Position numbers and translations under genes: made by a program. DNA of 64,000 bases from Sphagnum magellanicum (taxonomy: Eukaryota; Streptophyta; Sphagnopsida; Sphagnales; Sphagnaceae). The notes under the pieces are model-generated. The model was not told the origin of the DNA. It searched no databases and was given only the letters and a program-made list of their open reading frames with translations. Where the stretch lies: the NCBI GenBank assembly GCA_021904315.1, contig CM038914.1:7254001-7318000 (forward strand). Reading direction: 5' to 3'. Shown one piece after another: positions 36,619-48,332 of this stretch; position 1 is the first letter of the stretch; the number at the start of each line of letters is the position of its first letter.

Positions 36619-38900
36619 GACCTAAAAATTATGCAATTGAAAAAGTTAATGAATGGTAATCATGAACTTTCAATGTACCCATAGTGGATGAGGAAAAAGG
36701 TGACTTGCAGGACTTGATGATGTTCCAATCCAATCCCATTTGACCCATGTGGGCCCATGATGCATGGTGTAAGCATGAATAGAAAAGTATAGTATTAATA
36801 TGGGTTGAATGTGCAAGGCATGAAGAGGATGTGGCAACAAATTTAGGGGGTGAAGAAAATGAAAGTAATTCTACTAATGGTGGGACAATGAGTTTGCATT
36901 TGATGCAAAATCTAATGGTAGTAAATTTGGAGAAGATGGGAACCATTGGCTATTAGAAGTTGATGACTAATAATAGTACTAAATCATGATGAGTGGCATA
37001 GATTGCTCACAATTTTATTTTTTGGGACCAATGGACAAATGCTCCTATATTTTCAATTTGTTTATGCTAAGGGATTTGTCAACAAACTACTGCCACATCA
37101 AAATTTTCATCTATGTGTCACCATGGTTCAAATTAAAGATGGCACCCAACAACTTTGAGGTAAGACATCGTACACAAATTGGTGCCCAATCATTGGCCAT
37201 TACCTAGGTTTGGTTTCATATGTAGCTTTGGATGTGTCAATGTGAAGGGATTTGTGGGGGTGTTAATATAGTTGATGAATAATGCATCAACTATCTATTC
37301 AACTTTGCCTTTGCTTAACTTTGCCTCTGCCTAGGTTACGTCTTTGGATCATTAATTTTTGCTTTCTTTCTTTCTTTGTTTTCCAAAACCTGTCAAAGGA
37401 ATAACAAGACGGGATTCCTACATCTTTCATTGGAAATCAATTCCCATCCATTAGCCCCAACCCTCTTTGCAATGTTCAAGGTATGCTTGTAGGTAAATTG
37501 ATTTGTAATATTGGGGTTATATAATCATCAAAAACAAAATTCTAAGATTTTGAATTATTTTCTGAAGGACTTCTTTTTGGATTACTATGTTGTAAGTGTG
37601 CACATGAAATGTCAACTTTTATTCCATCCAAATGTTGAAATTCTTATTATGCAAGATGAAGCCATGGCTGACTTAGGAAGCAACATACAACACTAAAGGA
37701 CATGATTATAGTGATTACTTGGATGTTCCAACATGCTTCCATTATGGCCAATGCTTGAAAATGTTTTCACACTAATGGGTGTTTGAAAACATACATGACG
37801 TTTTCTTTTGGTTTACTTTATTCTATATTGCAATATTGAACAAGTATAGTGTTGTAACAATTTGGTAAGCTTTGCTTACAAAATGAATCCTAGCTTTGTA
37901 ATATGATCTACTTGTTTTGGTATGTATGAACATCATTTCAAATTTGGCTAGCTCCTATTAAGTTATACACAAATTCAAGGAACCTATTAATGTCTTCCAT
38001 ATAAGGGTTGTTATGCCTTGGGATTTGAATTCCTATATTGAGGAAAATTGCCAATGTTTTCTACAAAAAAAATTGATCTATAATATAATTAGTAGAATAT
38101 TTTCACCCACATATTAAAAGATAAAAATCTTCATCAATTTGCTTTGCATAGATGAATACAAAACTAGTGTTTCCAAATAACTTTTCGTTATATGATTTTG
38201 ATCATCAAATCCAATGGTATCCTCCCTTCTTAATTTCATTAAAAAAATAAATAGCAAAGACCTTGGAAAAAGCCTCAATTGTTGGAGAATCAAAAATTGT
38301 CCCCCCTTGAGTTTTTCCTGAATTTTTAAATTAAAATTATTGAAATTATATTCACACAACAAGGAAAAACTACCCTAATTATAGGGATAATTACCCTAAA
38401 TAGGGATAATTACCTTGAGTATATGGATCATTGGATTCTATTTATGGTTCAATCTAATCCACCTCTTTATTCATTTTTTTTCAATACCCAATGGTAGCTT
38501 TAGAATACAACGTTTTAATCAATGGCCTCCACATGTCAACTCACTACTTGCAGAATTTCAAAATTTCCTTTCACGAGAGGCTTATAGGGTTGACTTTGCA
38601 CACAAAACTAGATTTTTGCATTGCCTTATTAGTTTGTGTGCTTATGTTTAGATAAAAGCTACATCTATAAGCTCACAAATGTTGTTTCTTGTTTCTCACA
38701 AACTTCTGCTATTACTAGACCTTGTGTATGGAAAGAAAAGGTAGTACCAGAATCGACTACATTTGAAAGTGAGATGTTTAATAGTGCAGTTTTCAAAGTT
38801 TCCTCTTGATATAGACATAACATTTCAATAGATGAATTTGGGTTTATGGGGTTGATTGATTTTTCAACCAACCAAGTAGAAGAGGAAGTTATAAACAATC
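36619..38900. other. Interior of the CACTA element, no gene recognised
   Basis: AT-rich DNA with short ORFs (36986-37207, 37511-37696, 38415-38651 on plus) lacking recognisable motifs. A short repeat of AGGGATAATTACC lies near 38384-38415. It may hold remains of the gap between the two CACTA genes. Confidence 0.4.
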
Positions 38901-39553
38901 CTTATGAGGAGGTAAGACGGAGAAGAATCATTGAAAATAACAAATACCTTGAAGCAATATTACAAAATGCATGCCAATAAGTTCTAGCATTTACCCACTT
39001 TGAAGATGTCAAGTTGTAGACCTTCAACTATTATGTCGATATGTTAGGGTTTGTTATGATTGAATGTTGTAGGCTCTATAATTTGCTACACCCAACATAT
39101 TGGTAAGAAAGGTTGATTTTTGAAAATTGTTTGTATGGTTTGTAGTTTCGAGCCTCTTTGCTAATCTTGCAAGAATAAGGATGTATTTTTGGTTTTGGCA
39201 TTAAAATGAGTTTTGTTTAAAGTTTCAAGGAGAATATTGCTCCTACAGGTCCATTAAAGACGATTATTCCAAAGTTTACTATTGTAAACAAAGCTATAGG
39301 ACCTCCACGACGTAGCCATCACATTGCAACTTTTAACCAACAATTGAATATGGTTGAAGAAGAGAACCCAAAAGATCTCATTTTAGGTGAAGGTGACATT
39401 GGGGATGGTGAGTCGGACCTTGATGAAAAGTATGCCCCCCCCCCAGATGAAGGCATTGATGATAGTGCAGAAGACATGAAAGGGGATGGTATTACTACAC
39501 GTAAGCGACGAAATTTTTTGGGAAAGTCACCAATCAAATCTATAACATCATAA
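38901..39553 (+). pseudogene. Decayed coding stretch in the CACTA element, acidic segment
   Basis: A readable plus-strand stretch ends at a TAA at 39551-39553. It holds a PLKTIIPKF-like segment, then an acidic run (VEEENPKDLILGEGDIGDGE) and KRRNF. A C10 run at 39435-39444 encodes prolines. No known domain was recognised. It could be part of the second CACTA gene or captured DNA. Confidence 0.35.
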
Positions 39554-40555
39554 GTATAGTTCCTAATGAAAAGCCTCCTTAGGTCTGATTCCAAATTATG
39601 TATTGCATTTGCTTGTTGATTGTGGATTTCTAGATAGTTTTGATGTCTATAGGTTGGTTCTTTGTCCTTATTTAGAGGATTGGAGTGCATACTCGGTATA
39701 TACCCTTACATGATTGATTTGTTTGTCTTTTGGGTGATGACCTAATAGCCACTTAATAGTAGCTTCAACCCTAATGGTTAAGATTATCATAATGGCATAT
39801 AGATAACGAAAGTCTTGTTGGTGCATGTAATAATGACATCAATTGAAAATTCAATTTTTACTGCATTTTACAGTTTAAACATGTGGCAATTGGACATCTC
39901 CAACTATCTTGATGATGGTCAATAAACAAGCTAAACTCAGATGGTAGCATTCCAAGTGGTTAAAAGTATGGTATGTAAATGGAGTAATATGAAATCTTCA
40001 ATAAGTGTAGTGTGAAATGTTAAAATGTATGTGCGGTTTTTGATGTCATGGTCATAATTTCTGTTCATGGGGTATTGAAAAAGACTTAAAAGTATCAATG
40101 ATAGATGGTTGCATATGATGGCCATAATGGATTTGTTTATTCTAACACATATTATGATCAAGTAACATTATTTTAATTATATGTCGGTTCTGCCATTTTT
40201 TGTTTTTTACAATCTAAGATGGTTGTAGCTATCCCCTTATGATATGAACTTCTACAGCACAAATGTGGTGTTTTCCCTATTTGGAGTTAATAAAGGGAAT
40301 TTAGGGTCATGGTAGTTAGCTTGCAACAAATAATTACAATATGGTTGATTAACATTATGAACTATGAGGTATTTTGGGTGAGGAAGGTAAATGTGATATA
40401 GACTCATGCTCACCTTGTTGTAGGTCTTCCAATTTTGGAAGTTTTAGGACCCTCACAAGGATTTTTGCTACCAACCATATGTTGGAAAGCTATGGGAATA
40501 AACATATTAAGGAAAAACCTTATGCATATCAAAATGGTCACTAAATTTTCTTAGT

Positions 40556-41460
40556 TTGATTGGGGTGTTGCAGGGGGTAGAAAAACATGTGTGCATTGGG
40601 GGTAATCAAGGAAAGTTGCTAACAAGGCCATTGGGTTCAAGCTCCATACCAGCTAGGCCCAACTTCATGCATTCTCAAGGTATGCAACATGGCCCTTTAG
40701 ATCGATATGCTAAATATGATGATTTTTGCAGTCCTGAATATGAATCATATCCACAGGGATTGGTTGTAAATTCATCATATCCTTGAAGACCACCTACACA
40801 TTCATTATATCCTTGAAGACCGCCTACACATGAATTATATTCTCGAAGAACACTTGGCCATGGATCATTTCCATGAGGAGCAATTACACCAACTTCACGT
40901 CCACATCCTAGTAGTGGACAACAAGGACCTTACTATTTAGAGGAAGGGATGTATTCCCAACCACTAAATTCTTCAGAAGCAAGGGATCAATATTCCACAT
41001 GGCCACCCTTGCAACTTGAAGAAAATAACCCTACTTTAGAAGTATAAGTAGGTAGGGCAACAATATCAACTGTTGATGTGAGCAATTACAGGCCAACACG
41101 ATACGTAGGCAAAATCGTGTTGCAACAAAAACAAAACTAATGGACCAATCTGTGGTGGCTCCTAGGGAAGAGGGGAAAAGACCCATAATCATAGTTAATG
41201 TAGAAAGGTGCCCATTAGTGCCAAGTCAGAACCAATGGCTTTCAGCACTAAAGTGATATACTTTGATTTGGTTGGATTTGGCAAAATCAATAGTTTGTTA
41301 GTCCGAGGAAAGGTTAGAAAAGGTGAAGGATAACTTGGCAAAACAATTCGAGGATACGGAGCCATGTTGCAACTATGAACATATGCGGGTGATAGCTAGC
41401 AAAATTTTGAAGACACAATGGTTAAAGTGGCTAAAATTCATGAATCAGGTTTGGGGTTAT
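40556..41460 (+). pseudogene. Possible second CACTA gene (TNP1/Transposase_24-like), broken
   Basis: The reading frame runs from 40556 through a repeat-rich Pro/Ser/Tyr segment with in-frame stops to about 41050. After a frame change comes GKRPIIIVNVERCPLVPSQ, and then a segment rich in W, K and L (LEKVKDNLAKQFED, VIASKILKTQWLKWLKF). The latter resembles in layout the W/K-rich region of the plant Ptta/En/Spm second protein, but the match is weak. Its place downstream of TNP2 on the same strand supports the idea. Confidence 0.4.
40741..40890 (+). repeat. 30-bp coding minisatellite, five units
   Basis: Five successive 30-bp units start at 40741, 40771, 40801, 40831 and 40861. Units 2 and 3 are nearly identical (CATATCCTTGAAGACC followed by CCTACACA with one change). 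In the surrounding frame this is a 10-residue repeat around a Y-P or F-P core, with a TGA at the same place in three units. Confidence 0.85.
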
Positions 41461-42448
41461 ATACATTTGATGGCTTGATGTTTGGTGATTGAATGTGATA
41501 TTATTGTTGTTTACATGTGAGGGATGATAAGGTAGTGATCCCTTATCAAAATGTTCATATGTAGATGTTTAATTTAGGGTGGCTATTGTACATGGCATTA
41601 TGGGCAAGTGTCCAAGGCCTATTAATTGTACCCTTGCCAACTAGGAGGCATTGATATAGTATTGGACTACTGCAAATTTTGCGAAGAAGTGGGGACACTT
41701 GATTGATGCTTGAACAATGTATCTAGAACAAGCTGTGGTGGCCCAATGCAACAAGAGGTAAGAATTGTAAGTGCCATTTGATTGCATTTGATTCTATTGT
41801 TAAGGGAGTCTTGTATCCAAAGATTATGTCAAGGTGAACTTGATGCATTTGTGGAAAATGTTGATGAGTTAATTGGGTTCATGGGGAGTAGATGACAACA
41901 CATGGACAACCACTATTGGGAGAAATGTTAAGGGGTACTAACCTTCCACCAAGGAGTAGCGCCTCTATGGTATCCCCTACGCTTATACTTACTGAAGGTT
42001 ATCATTTTCAATTGAACTACCTAGACTTGTTTAGGAAGGGCTTTTTTAATATCCTAGAGATTTGAAAAGTGGTGGGGATCATGGATGTTGGGAACTTTTC
42101 AATGTGGCCAGTATCACACAAAGGTGGTTTGTATGTCATATTGCAAGGTCTGAATTTGGGCTAACTGAAATTGGCCCATCTATATTATAGGTCAATATTG
42201 ACCTATGGTCAAACTTTGTTGATCAATGTAGGACACCAAGAGAGGATTATTGTTGGAACTTTTTGGTAAGGTGGAAGGAATGTTACAATGGCAAGGGGCA
42301 ATAGATTAGAAACAAGATGAAGTTAATAGGAAATTAAATGAAGTTATGTCTTCAATTACCCAATTACAATCATCAATGGACATGTTCATTACCATGCACA
42401 AGGCTTTGGTAAAAAAAGCTTAGTGTCCTTAAGTAGGCAAATGGCAAC
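41461..42448. other. Interior of the CACTA element, decayed
   Basis: Short coding-like snippets on plus with many stops. No domain was recognised and no RNA gene was seen. Confidence 0.4.
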
Positions 42449-43085
42449 TTGGTTTCAATTGAATCAATGCACAAGAGCAAGGTGCAACAAAGTCAAACAC
42501 CAACCAAAGGGCTAGAAAAAATTGGGGATGATGGGGATGGGGTGGTGCAACAAGAGGTGTTTATGGAAACACTAACAATAGGCACAAATGTTGAAGATGG
42601 GAATATTGTTGATGTGGGAGGATCAAGTGTGGGTGGACAACAAATTGCAAACAACCATTTAAGCCTCCATGGTGCCATGTGCAATGCAAGTATGCCTTTA
42701 GTGTTGGGACAAGTGAGCCAACCTTTGAAGGCAAGATTAATGCCCATAAACCTTGAACCATTCTTAATGTCAAATGTTACCTTTAATTGGACTAACTTTT
42801 TGAAATTTACTCATGCAGGAGCAAAGAACTAGTCTAGTGGCCACAACAAGTAAGCTTTTGATGTTGGGACAAATGAGCAAGTCTTTGAAGGCAAGATTAG
42901 TGCTAATAAACCTTGAACCATTCTCATTGTCAAAATAAACCTTTGATTGACCTAACTTTCTGAAATTTGCACATGTAGGAGCAAAAAAACCAATCCAGTG
43001 GCCAAAATAAGTAAGGCTCCAAATGTTGCACCAAAAAATGCAAAACCAAACCCACCTAAGGCAAATCTAATAAAACCAACTCCAA
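42449..43085 (+). pseudogene. Decayed ORF with a 160-bp internal duplication
   Basis: An open frame of about 127 codons runs from 42449 to 42832. It is preceded by a coiled-coil-like stretch (about 42300-42420) and followed by a Lys/Pro/Asn-rich tail after a stop. The family was not recognised. The end of the frame is tandemly duplicated (42690-43018). It lies near the 3' end of the CACTA element and may be part of its second gene. Confidence 0.4.
42690..43018 (+). repeat. Tandem duplication, ~160-bp unit
   Basis: GTTGGGACAARTGAGC, TTTGAAGGCAAGATTA, AAACCTTGAACCATTCT and GCAGGAGCAAA or TAGGAGCAAA occur in the same order in both units. The GTTGGGAC words are 160 bp apart (42703 and 42863). 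The copies are diverged. Confidence 0.85.
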
Positions 43086-43379
43086 CTTAGGTAACTCATG
43101 TTTTTTCGTCTATTGTGCTATTGATGTTTTGTTTTTCATTTTTCTGTTATTTGGTCAAATGTAATGCGTGGTAAGCTAGCAAATTAGGGTTTGATTGTTA
43201 TTTAATTGTAGTATTTAATTCAAAGATTAATGAAGATAGGTGCACTCTTTAGCTTGTTGCATGAGGACTACTATTTAATTTGGATTTGTGGATGACCAAT
43301 AATGTCAATCTTAGTGGTTAGGACTATTTAAGTTGCAAAAAATCATTAGCTTGTGTAGATTTGCATCGGTTTTGAAATG

Positions 43380-43797
43380 TTACCCATGGACCCAATCTCA
43401 AGGCACAAGGTTGGAATAGGAACAATATGTGGGTTGAGTGGTAACAAAGTTGCTAAAAAGACCATACCTAAAGATTATGTGGCTATTAAAATCTAGGAGG
43501 TTTGTATGCTAGAAGCCATTACTAATGTTGCCCATCAAATGATGGATCCTAGCAAAGTACAAATAGAAATATAGCTTGGGGCTATTGTTTTCTAGTCACA
43601 AAAATTCCTCAAGCTAGCTTTTACAGTGGCAACTTTTAGTGCTTTAAATGTTGCATTGACTAGAAGGTCATTAAAGATGGGTGCATGTATAGTAAGAAAA
43701 TTGTTCAATGATGTGATTAGACATAGAAGACAAGGAGGAAGAAAAAATTATAATAGGAGGGTAGAAAATAGTCTATGCAAGTTGCCCTTAAACTAGG
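43380..43797 (+). pseudogene. Decayed ORF, unknown family, basic C-terminus
   Basis: One reading frame of about 140 codons with three internal stops ends in TAG near 43795. It opens MDPISRHKVGIGTICGL and ends with a strongly basic segment (FNDVIRHRRQGGRKNYNRR). I do not recognise a domain. The position near the 3' end of the CACTA element suggests a transposon-encoded DNA-binding tail, which is inference. Confidence 0.35.
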
Positions 43798-44046
43798 TAT
43801 GCCAAGATTTCAACATCAATGACTTTAAACTTATTGCCATAAATCATGGTTTGAATGCAAAGGGTGTTTTAGTGTGTAATTTTTGACTTGGCATGCCTAA
43901 TAGTGTAATTTTATATGTGTCCATAAGTTTGGAAATTTTGTGGCTAATGTATGTGTGATTCTTGCATTAATAAACTTGCTTGAAGCTCTGAGTTGTTCCA
44001 CCATTTCAAATGTAATCAAATTGTCCCCTAGGAACTCTATTAATTT

Positions 44047-44145
44047 TGAACCCTATAATAAGTAACCTTAACCCTAAATATGTAACCCTAACCTTAACCC
44101 TAAAACTATAACCCTAACCTTGAATATGTAACCCTAACCTTAATA
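44047..44145 (+). repeat. Interstitial telomere-like tract
   Basis: About ten variants of CCCTAA/AACCTTAA in 100 bp: AACCCTAAATATGTAACCCT, AACCTTAACCCTAAAACTAT and repeats. It resembles the plant telomere unit CCCTAAA in degenerate form, spaced by AT words. It lies inside the CACTA element, near its 3' end. Confidence 0.7.
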
Positions 44146-44534
44146 TTGACTTTGACCATTGACTCAAATGGCATGCAACGTGGCATGTGTTCATTCATCT
44201 TTATCTTGACATGTGTCATGGTTAATTTGGTGTACAAATATCCACATTTGTATATATATAACGAAATTAATGTTTTTCTTCAAATTCATGTGAGGAAATA
44301 CATTTAAAGAAAACACGTGGCACCTTATAATTAGTGGAAACATGCCGCGTGCAAGCATGGCATTGGATTCAAATTATGAATTTTTGTTCTTTTTATTGTT
44401 GATCTAAGAACCATGATTCACCAATGAGATATTCTAGATTGTCCACCATGACTATAGTTGCAATCACATTGGTTTTTTATGATTGTAGACATGGTAATCT
44501 ATAACTGTCCATACTTATAATTGTGAATGGTATT

Positions 44535-44670
44535 TATGACTATGACCATGGCTAGTGGCTACATAGTAAAAGCGACAAGTTTGATTCGACTACATAGTCA
44601 TGTGACTATGTAGTCATGGGTAGTTGTTAAGTTTGGTTACAACTACATTTGTAGTCATATATGTAGTCAT
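44535..44670. repeat. Right subterminal repeats of the CACTA element, with a palindrome
   Basis: TAGTCAT/ATGACTA words in both orientations mirror the left end. At 44588-44615 lies a palindrome with 13-base arms (GACTACATAGTCA and its complement) around TG. These resemble transposase-binding subterminal repeats of En/Spm. Confidence 0.8.
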
Positions 44671-44680
44671 AAAACCAAGG

Positions 44681-44693
44681 ATTTGGCGTAGTG
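44681..44693 (-). repeat. Right terminal inverted repeat of the CACTA element
   Basis: ATTTGGCGTAGTG on plus, which is CACTACGCCAAAT inward. It is followed by TAA at 44694-44696, matching the left flank. Confidence 0.9.
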
Positions 44694-44696
44694 TAA

Positions 44697-47149
44697 ATTT
44701 GTCCAAGTACATTTGAAATCTAGTGAAACACAAAATGAACTTGACCACATATTCTAATAATGTGGCCATCCATGTGACCTATTATTAACATTAAAAGACA
44801 TTGAATTTTCCATTAATTTTTTTTAAAGATTTTTTTGTTCCAATGGTATGAGTTTCATGAACATATATATATATATATAGTACTATAAACATTAGTGTTG
44901 GGTGGTTCTTTGAATTTTTTGAAAACCAATAAGTAAGTGGGTATATACCCAAGTTGATAACATGCAGCTATCCCTAATTCTAAAAATCACCCACCATTGG
45001 TAGACACCTATGCATTTAGGTTCCTTCCAATTTAAAAAAAAAAGAATGCCAACACTGTACAAGTAAAACATTAAAACTTGTCTACCTTTATTACAAGACT
45101 AGTGCAGAGACCTAATGGTAAGACCTTGAAAGCACTTCAATTGGTTATGGATGTAATCTTTTCATCAAATATATAGGTTCCACAAGTTTTCTTTTCCCCC
45201 AAAAATCCAACACTTAAAAGTATTTTTTGAAATAATTTATGCCCAACCCATGGGCACCTACAATAATGCAAAAAATCTTGAAAGTAAATCACACCACATA
45301 GTAGCTTCACAATTTGAGTAAAAGCCTTGAAAACATGTTCCATTTATAAGTGTGATGAAGCCTTACCAAACGTAAATTTTATAAAAAACACACACGCCCA
45401 AAAGGGGAAAGGAAGGAACAATAAGAAAGGACCAACATCCAACCAAAACACAACACCCAAAAACACAAACACACAACTAAGTGCTACAAAAGAGTGAACA
45501 ATGTCCTAAATTCCTCACCTATTGCATAAAATAAATCAAACAAGGAAATAAATGTGAAATTTGAAAGAACACCTAGCCTAAAAGAGGCTTTCCCAACAAT
45601 AATAGCTCATTTGAAAATAGAAATAGCTTGAATTTTTTGAAGAGTGACTAACACCCTTTGCCTACAAAATGGGCGTAAAATTGACAATGGGGGATTAAAA
45701 AACCCTTGGCTACTTCACCATGTTAACACACCAATGAAAAAAGTCATCACTTGTGGTGTGAACACCAAATACCTCTATGGTAAAAGAAAAAAACACATCC
45801 TCAAGGTGTCAATTGTGATATAATCAATCCTTTGTTGGGGTCATAATTGTCATGGTCACTTTTTAAAAAACAACTACTTGTACTAAAACTAGATTTTTTA
45901 GATGGAATTAATAATGACAACATTAGCCAATTTGTGAATCCCATTTATGGTGATTACCACACTGACCCACCAATGTAGAAACTCAAGGGAAGGTGATGGG
46001 AGTACATGAATTTGCTCACATGAAACATGAAGTCTAACATCTTTGGCAATGGAAGTAAAGGCATCTCAAATGGTGTCATGGGTTGCTATGCATTCCTCCT
46101 TGTCAAAATGTTGGAGAAGGTGTATCCCCATGAAGTTTATAGGTTTATCTTTCCCAAAGGTCACTCAAATGCTCCTTAATTTCAAGAATGTTTTCACATG
46201 GCATACATTCGTTTCCAAGGCATCTTGGAAAAAGGTGAAAACACACTATGGTGACCCCCTTTTGGGTGTCACATTATACTACTTTCCAAGGGTGTGCATG
46301 TTTGAATGTATTCCATTTCAAATTTTTGAAAAAATTTCACAATATTTTAACATATTATGTTAGAATATAACATAGACAAGAGATTAAAAAAGAAACCATT
46401 TCATTTCATTTTATAAAGTGAAAGATTGGAGTACATTTGTGGAAACAAATGTAGTGTACCTATGTTTAAAAAAACACAAATATATTTCAAAAACAATTCG
46501 AATCCAAGGTTTTAGGCGATAAACCCACTGGGGCGCACCTGAAGACCTTTAGGAGAGTAGGGTTCGCGATGTCTTCTGGCGAGGTAAGATTTTAGGAGTG
46601 CAGTTCCATGAACCTAAGTACCGGTAACCTTCCTAAGCTATTTTTAATTTTTATGAAAGTTGAAACTATATTGAAGCATGTCATTTCAGTTAATTTGAAC
46701 CATGTTTGGGTACCATGTGACTAATTTGAAAATTTTCATCTTGCAAAATGAGTGTGTTTTTTAACAAAAATGCAATAAATGTGTGGTAAATTGAAAATTG
46801 GCCAAGTAATCACATTTACATGGAAGATGACAAACATAGCTAGATGGATCATTTAAAAAATTCCATTAAAATTGATTATTATAATGACTAATGAATCCTT
46901 AAAGTTAATGTAGTCAACACGAGATAGTGACCCTATTATACCAATGTACATTATAACTATATATATAACCATGGATCTTTCAATATAGACAATGAAATTT
47001 ATTGTTCTTATTTAAATAATATTATATAACATTAATTTTGTAAAAATAATAATTGTAAGGCCCAAAAACCAAAATTAAATGTACCATACTTTTGGAACAA
47101 TTATATTGTATGTACTATAATACTAGACCCAAAAGTGGCCCAAAGGGGT
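44697..47149. other. Intergenic region, no gene recognised
   Basis: AT-rich with an AC-rich patch near 45380-45480. The ORF at 46043-46363 (106 codons, plus) has no recognisable domain and may be the antisense of decayed LINE sequence adjoining the reverse transcriptase relic. A short higher-GC patch at 46510-46620 is unexplained. Confidence 0.4.
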
Positions 47150-47960
47150 TCAATATAATGTGCTTTCACCTAAAAAGAGGAGGCAAAAGAAGAGGAACCA
47201 AATGGATTACCCAAAACCTTGATGCCATTTAAAGGGGGTGCAACAACCCGCAAGAGGGGAAAAGTCGAAAGGTAAGCCAAAAGGGGGATTATGTTGCGCA
47301 CTAATGAGGCTAGAACATTAAACCCACCAAATCCAATTGGGCAAAATGACCAACAACATGAGGAACAACATAGGTAAAGCCAATGATGTGGATGTCATCT
47401 ACCACGAAAGGAAACAAATAGAAGGGGAAAAGGTTTGTAGAATAATGCAGGGCTTGAAAATGAACAAGGGTGAAAGGAGGTTCACCTAGTAGATTGCCCT
47501 AACACATGCCAATGAAGGAATGGACAATGGTTAAGCCTCCCAAAGGGGAGTGATGATTAAAAAAAAAAGGGGAGTTATGGGGCACAAAAGGAAAGATGTG
47601 TTGGGATAACTAACCTTTTATTGCATGAAGCTCTTGGAATATAACCATGTGGGAAATAATGTTGAAAGCATTTATGACATCTACTTGCAACACCACCTAT
47701 TCAAGGTGAACATCGAAGGTTATACAAGTACCATGCACAATGGTTTCACATTTTCCCCTAATTATGACTCCACATTTATGGGGCATAAGTGAGTTGAAAA
47801 TGCATCACAAATTAAATTGAAGACAAAAAGGCTTTACTCAATAGTCGATATAAAACCTTACCCATTTTGATCAGCCAAATGCATTTGGAAGATTTGACTA
47901 ACACCAAAACTTATGTGGCCCCAAAGGTTTAAAGTATGCACCCATGGATATGACTAGTGG
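47150..47960 (-). pseudogene. LINE-like (non-LTR) reverse transcriptase remnant
   Basis: On the minus strand, segments follow the order of a reverse transcriptase: FCLQF then ICDAFSTHLCP (about 47870-47790), CETIVHGT then VVLQVDVINAFNIISHMVIF (motif A, about 47740-47640), NLLGEPPFTLVHFQALH (the QGDPLG-type block, about 47500-47440), FPFVVDDIHIIGF (catalytic DD block, about 47420-47370), GHFAQLDLVGL, and PLNGIKVLGNPFGSSSF (about 47230-47180). Stop codons and at least two frameshifts break the frame, so it is dead. No endonuclease or 3' tail was delimited. Confidence 0.75.
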
Positions 47961-48312
47961 AGACATACAAACACACCAAAAAACTATGAAAAACACTAGT
48001 GAAATTTAAAGGTTGAATGAATCTCAAATTAAAAGTGGTCAAATATTATATTAAACATCCTTATAGTTGAGACATGAAACAAGTGGAAAAATGTTCATTT
48101 AAATTGTCCAAGGAAAGGTTTAAATCCACATTTAACTAAAATGCCATCAAGGAAAGTGAACATGGAAGGGATGAATTTAAGAGGTGGAGAACCTATAGCG
48201 CACTAATGGTCTTTAATGAGGTTAGTGTGGGGGCTAGGCATGTAAAACTTTAACATCATGAACATATTTTCTAACATGCCCCAAGGTTACACTCCACCCA
48301 AAAGAACAAAAA

Positions 48313-48332
48313 GGGGGGGGGGGGGGGGGGGG
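48313..48332 (+). repeat. 20-base G homopolymer
   Basis: An uninterrupted run of 20 G follows an A-rich segment. It could form G-quadruplex structures, or its length may be an assembly estimate. Confidence 0.95.

Larger units (their letters stand above)
22337..44693 (+). mobile_element. CACTA (En/Spm-type) DNA transposon, 22.4 kb, complete ends, nested insertions
   Basis: The left end is CACTATGCCAAAT (22337-22349). The right end, read inward on the minus strand, is CACTACGCCAAAT (44693-44681). Both start with CACTA and differ at one of 13 bases, with weaker similarity further in. A 3-bp TAA lies directly outside both ends (22334-22336 and 44694-44696), the size expected for CACTA elements. 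Both subterminal zones are full of TAGTCATG/CATGACTA words in both orientations, like the subterminal transposase-binding repeats of En/Spm. Inside, on the plus strand, are TNP2-type transposase remnants (27.85-31.4 and 35.06-35.70 kb) and a second decayed coding region (38.9-43.8 kb). Frameshifts and stops show it is no longer autonomous. Two solo LTRs, a fold-back tract and SINE-like pieces lie inside and are younger than or nested in the element. Confidence 0.9.
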
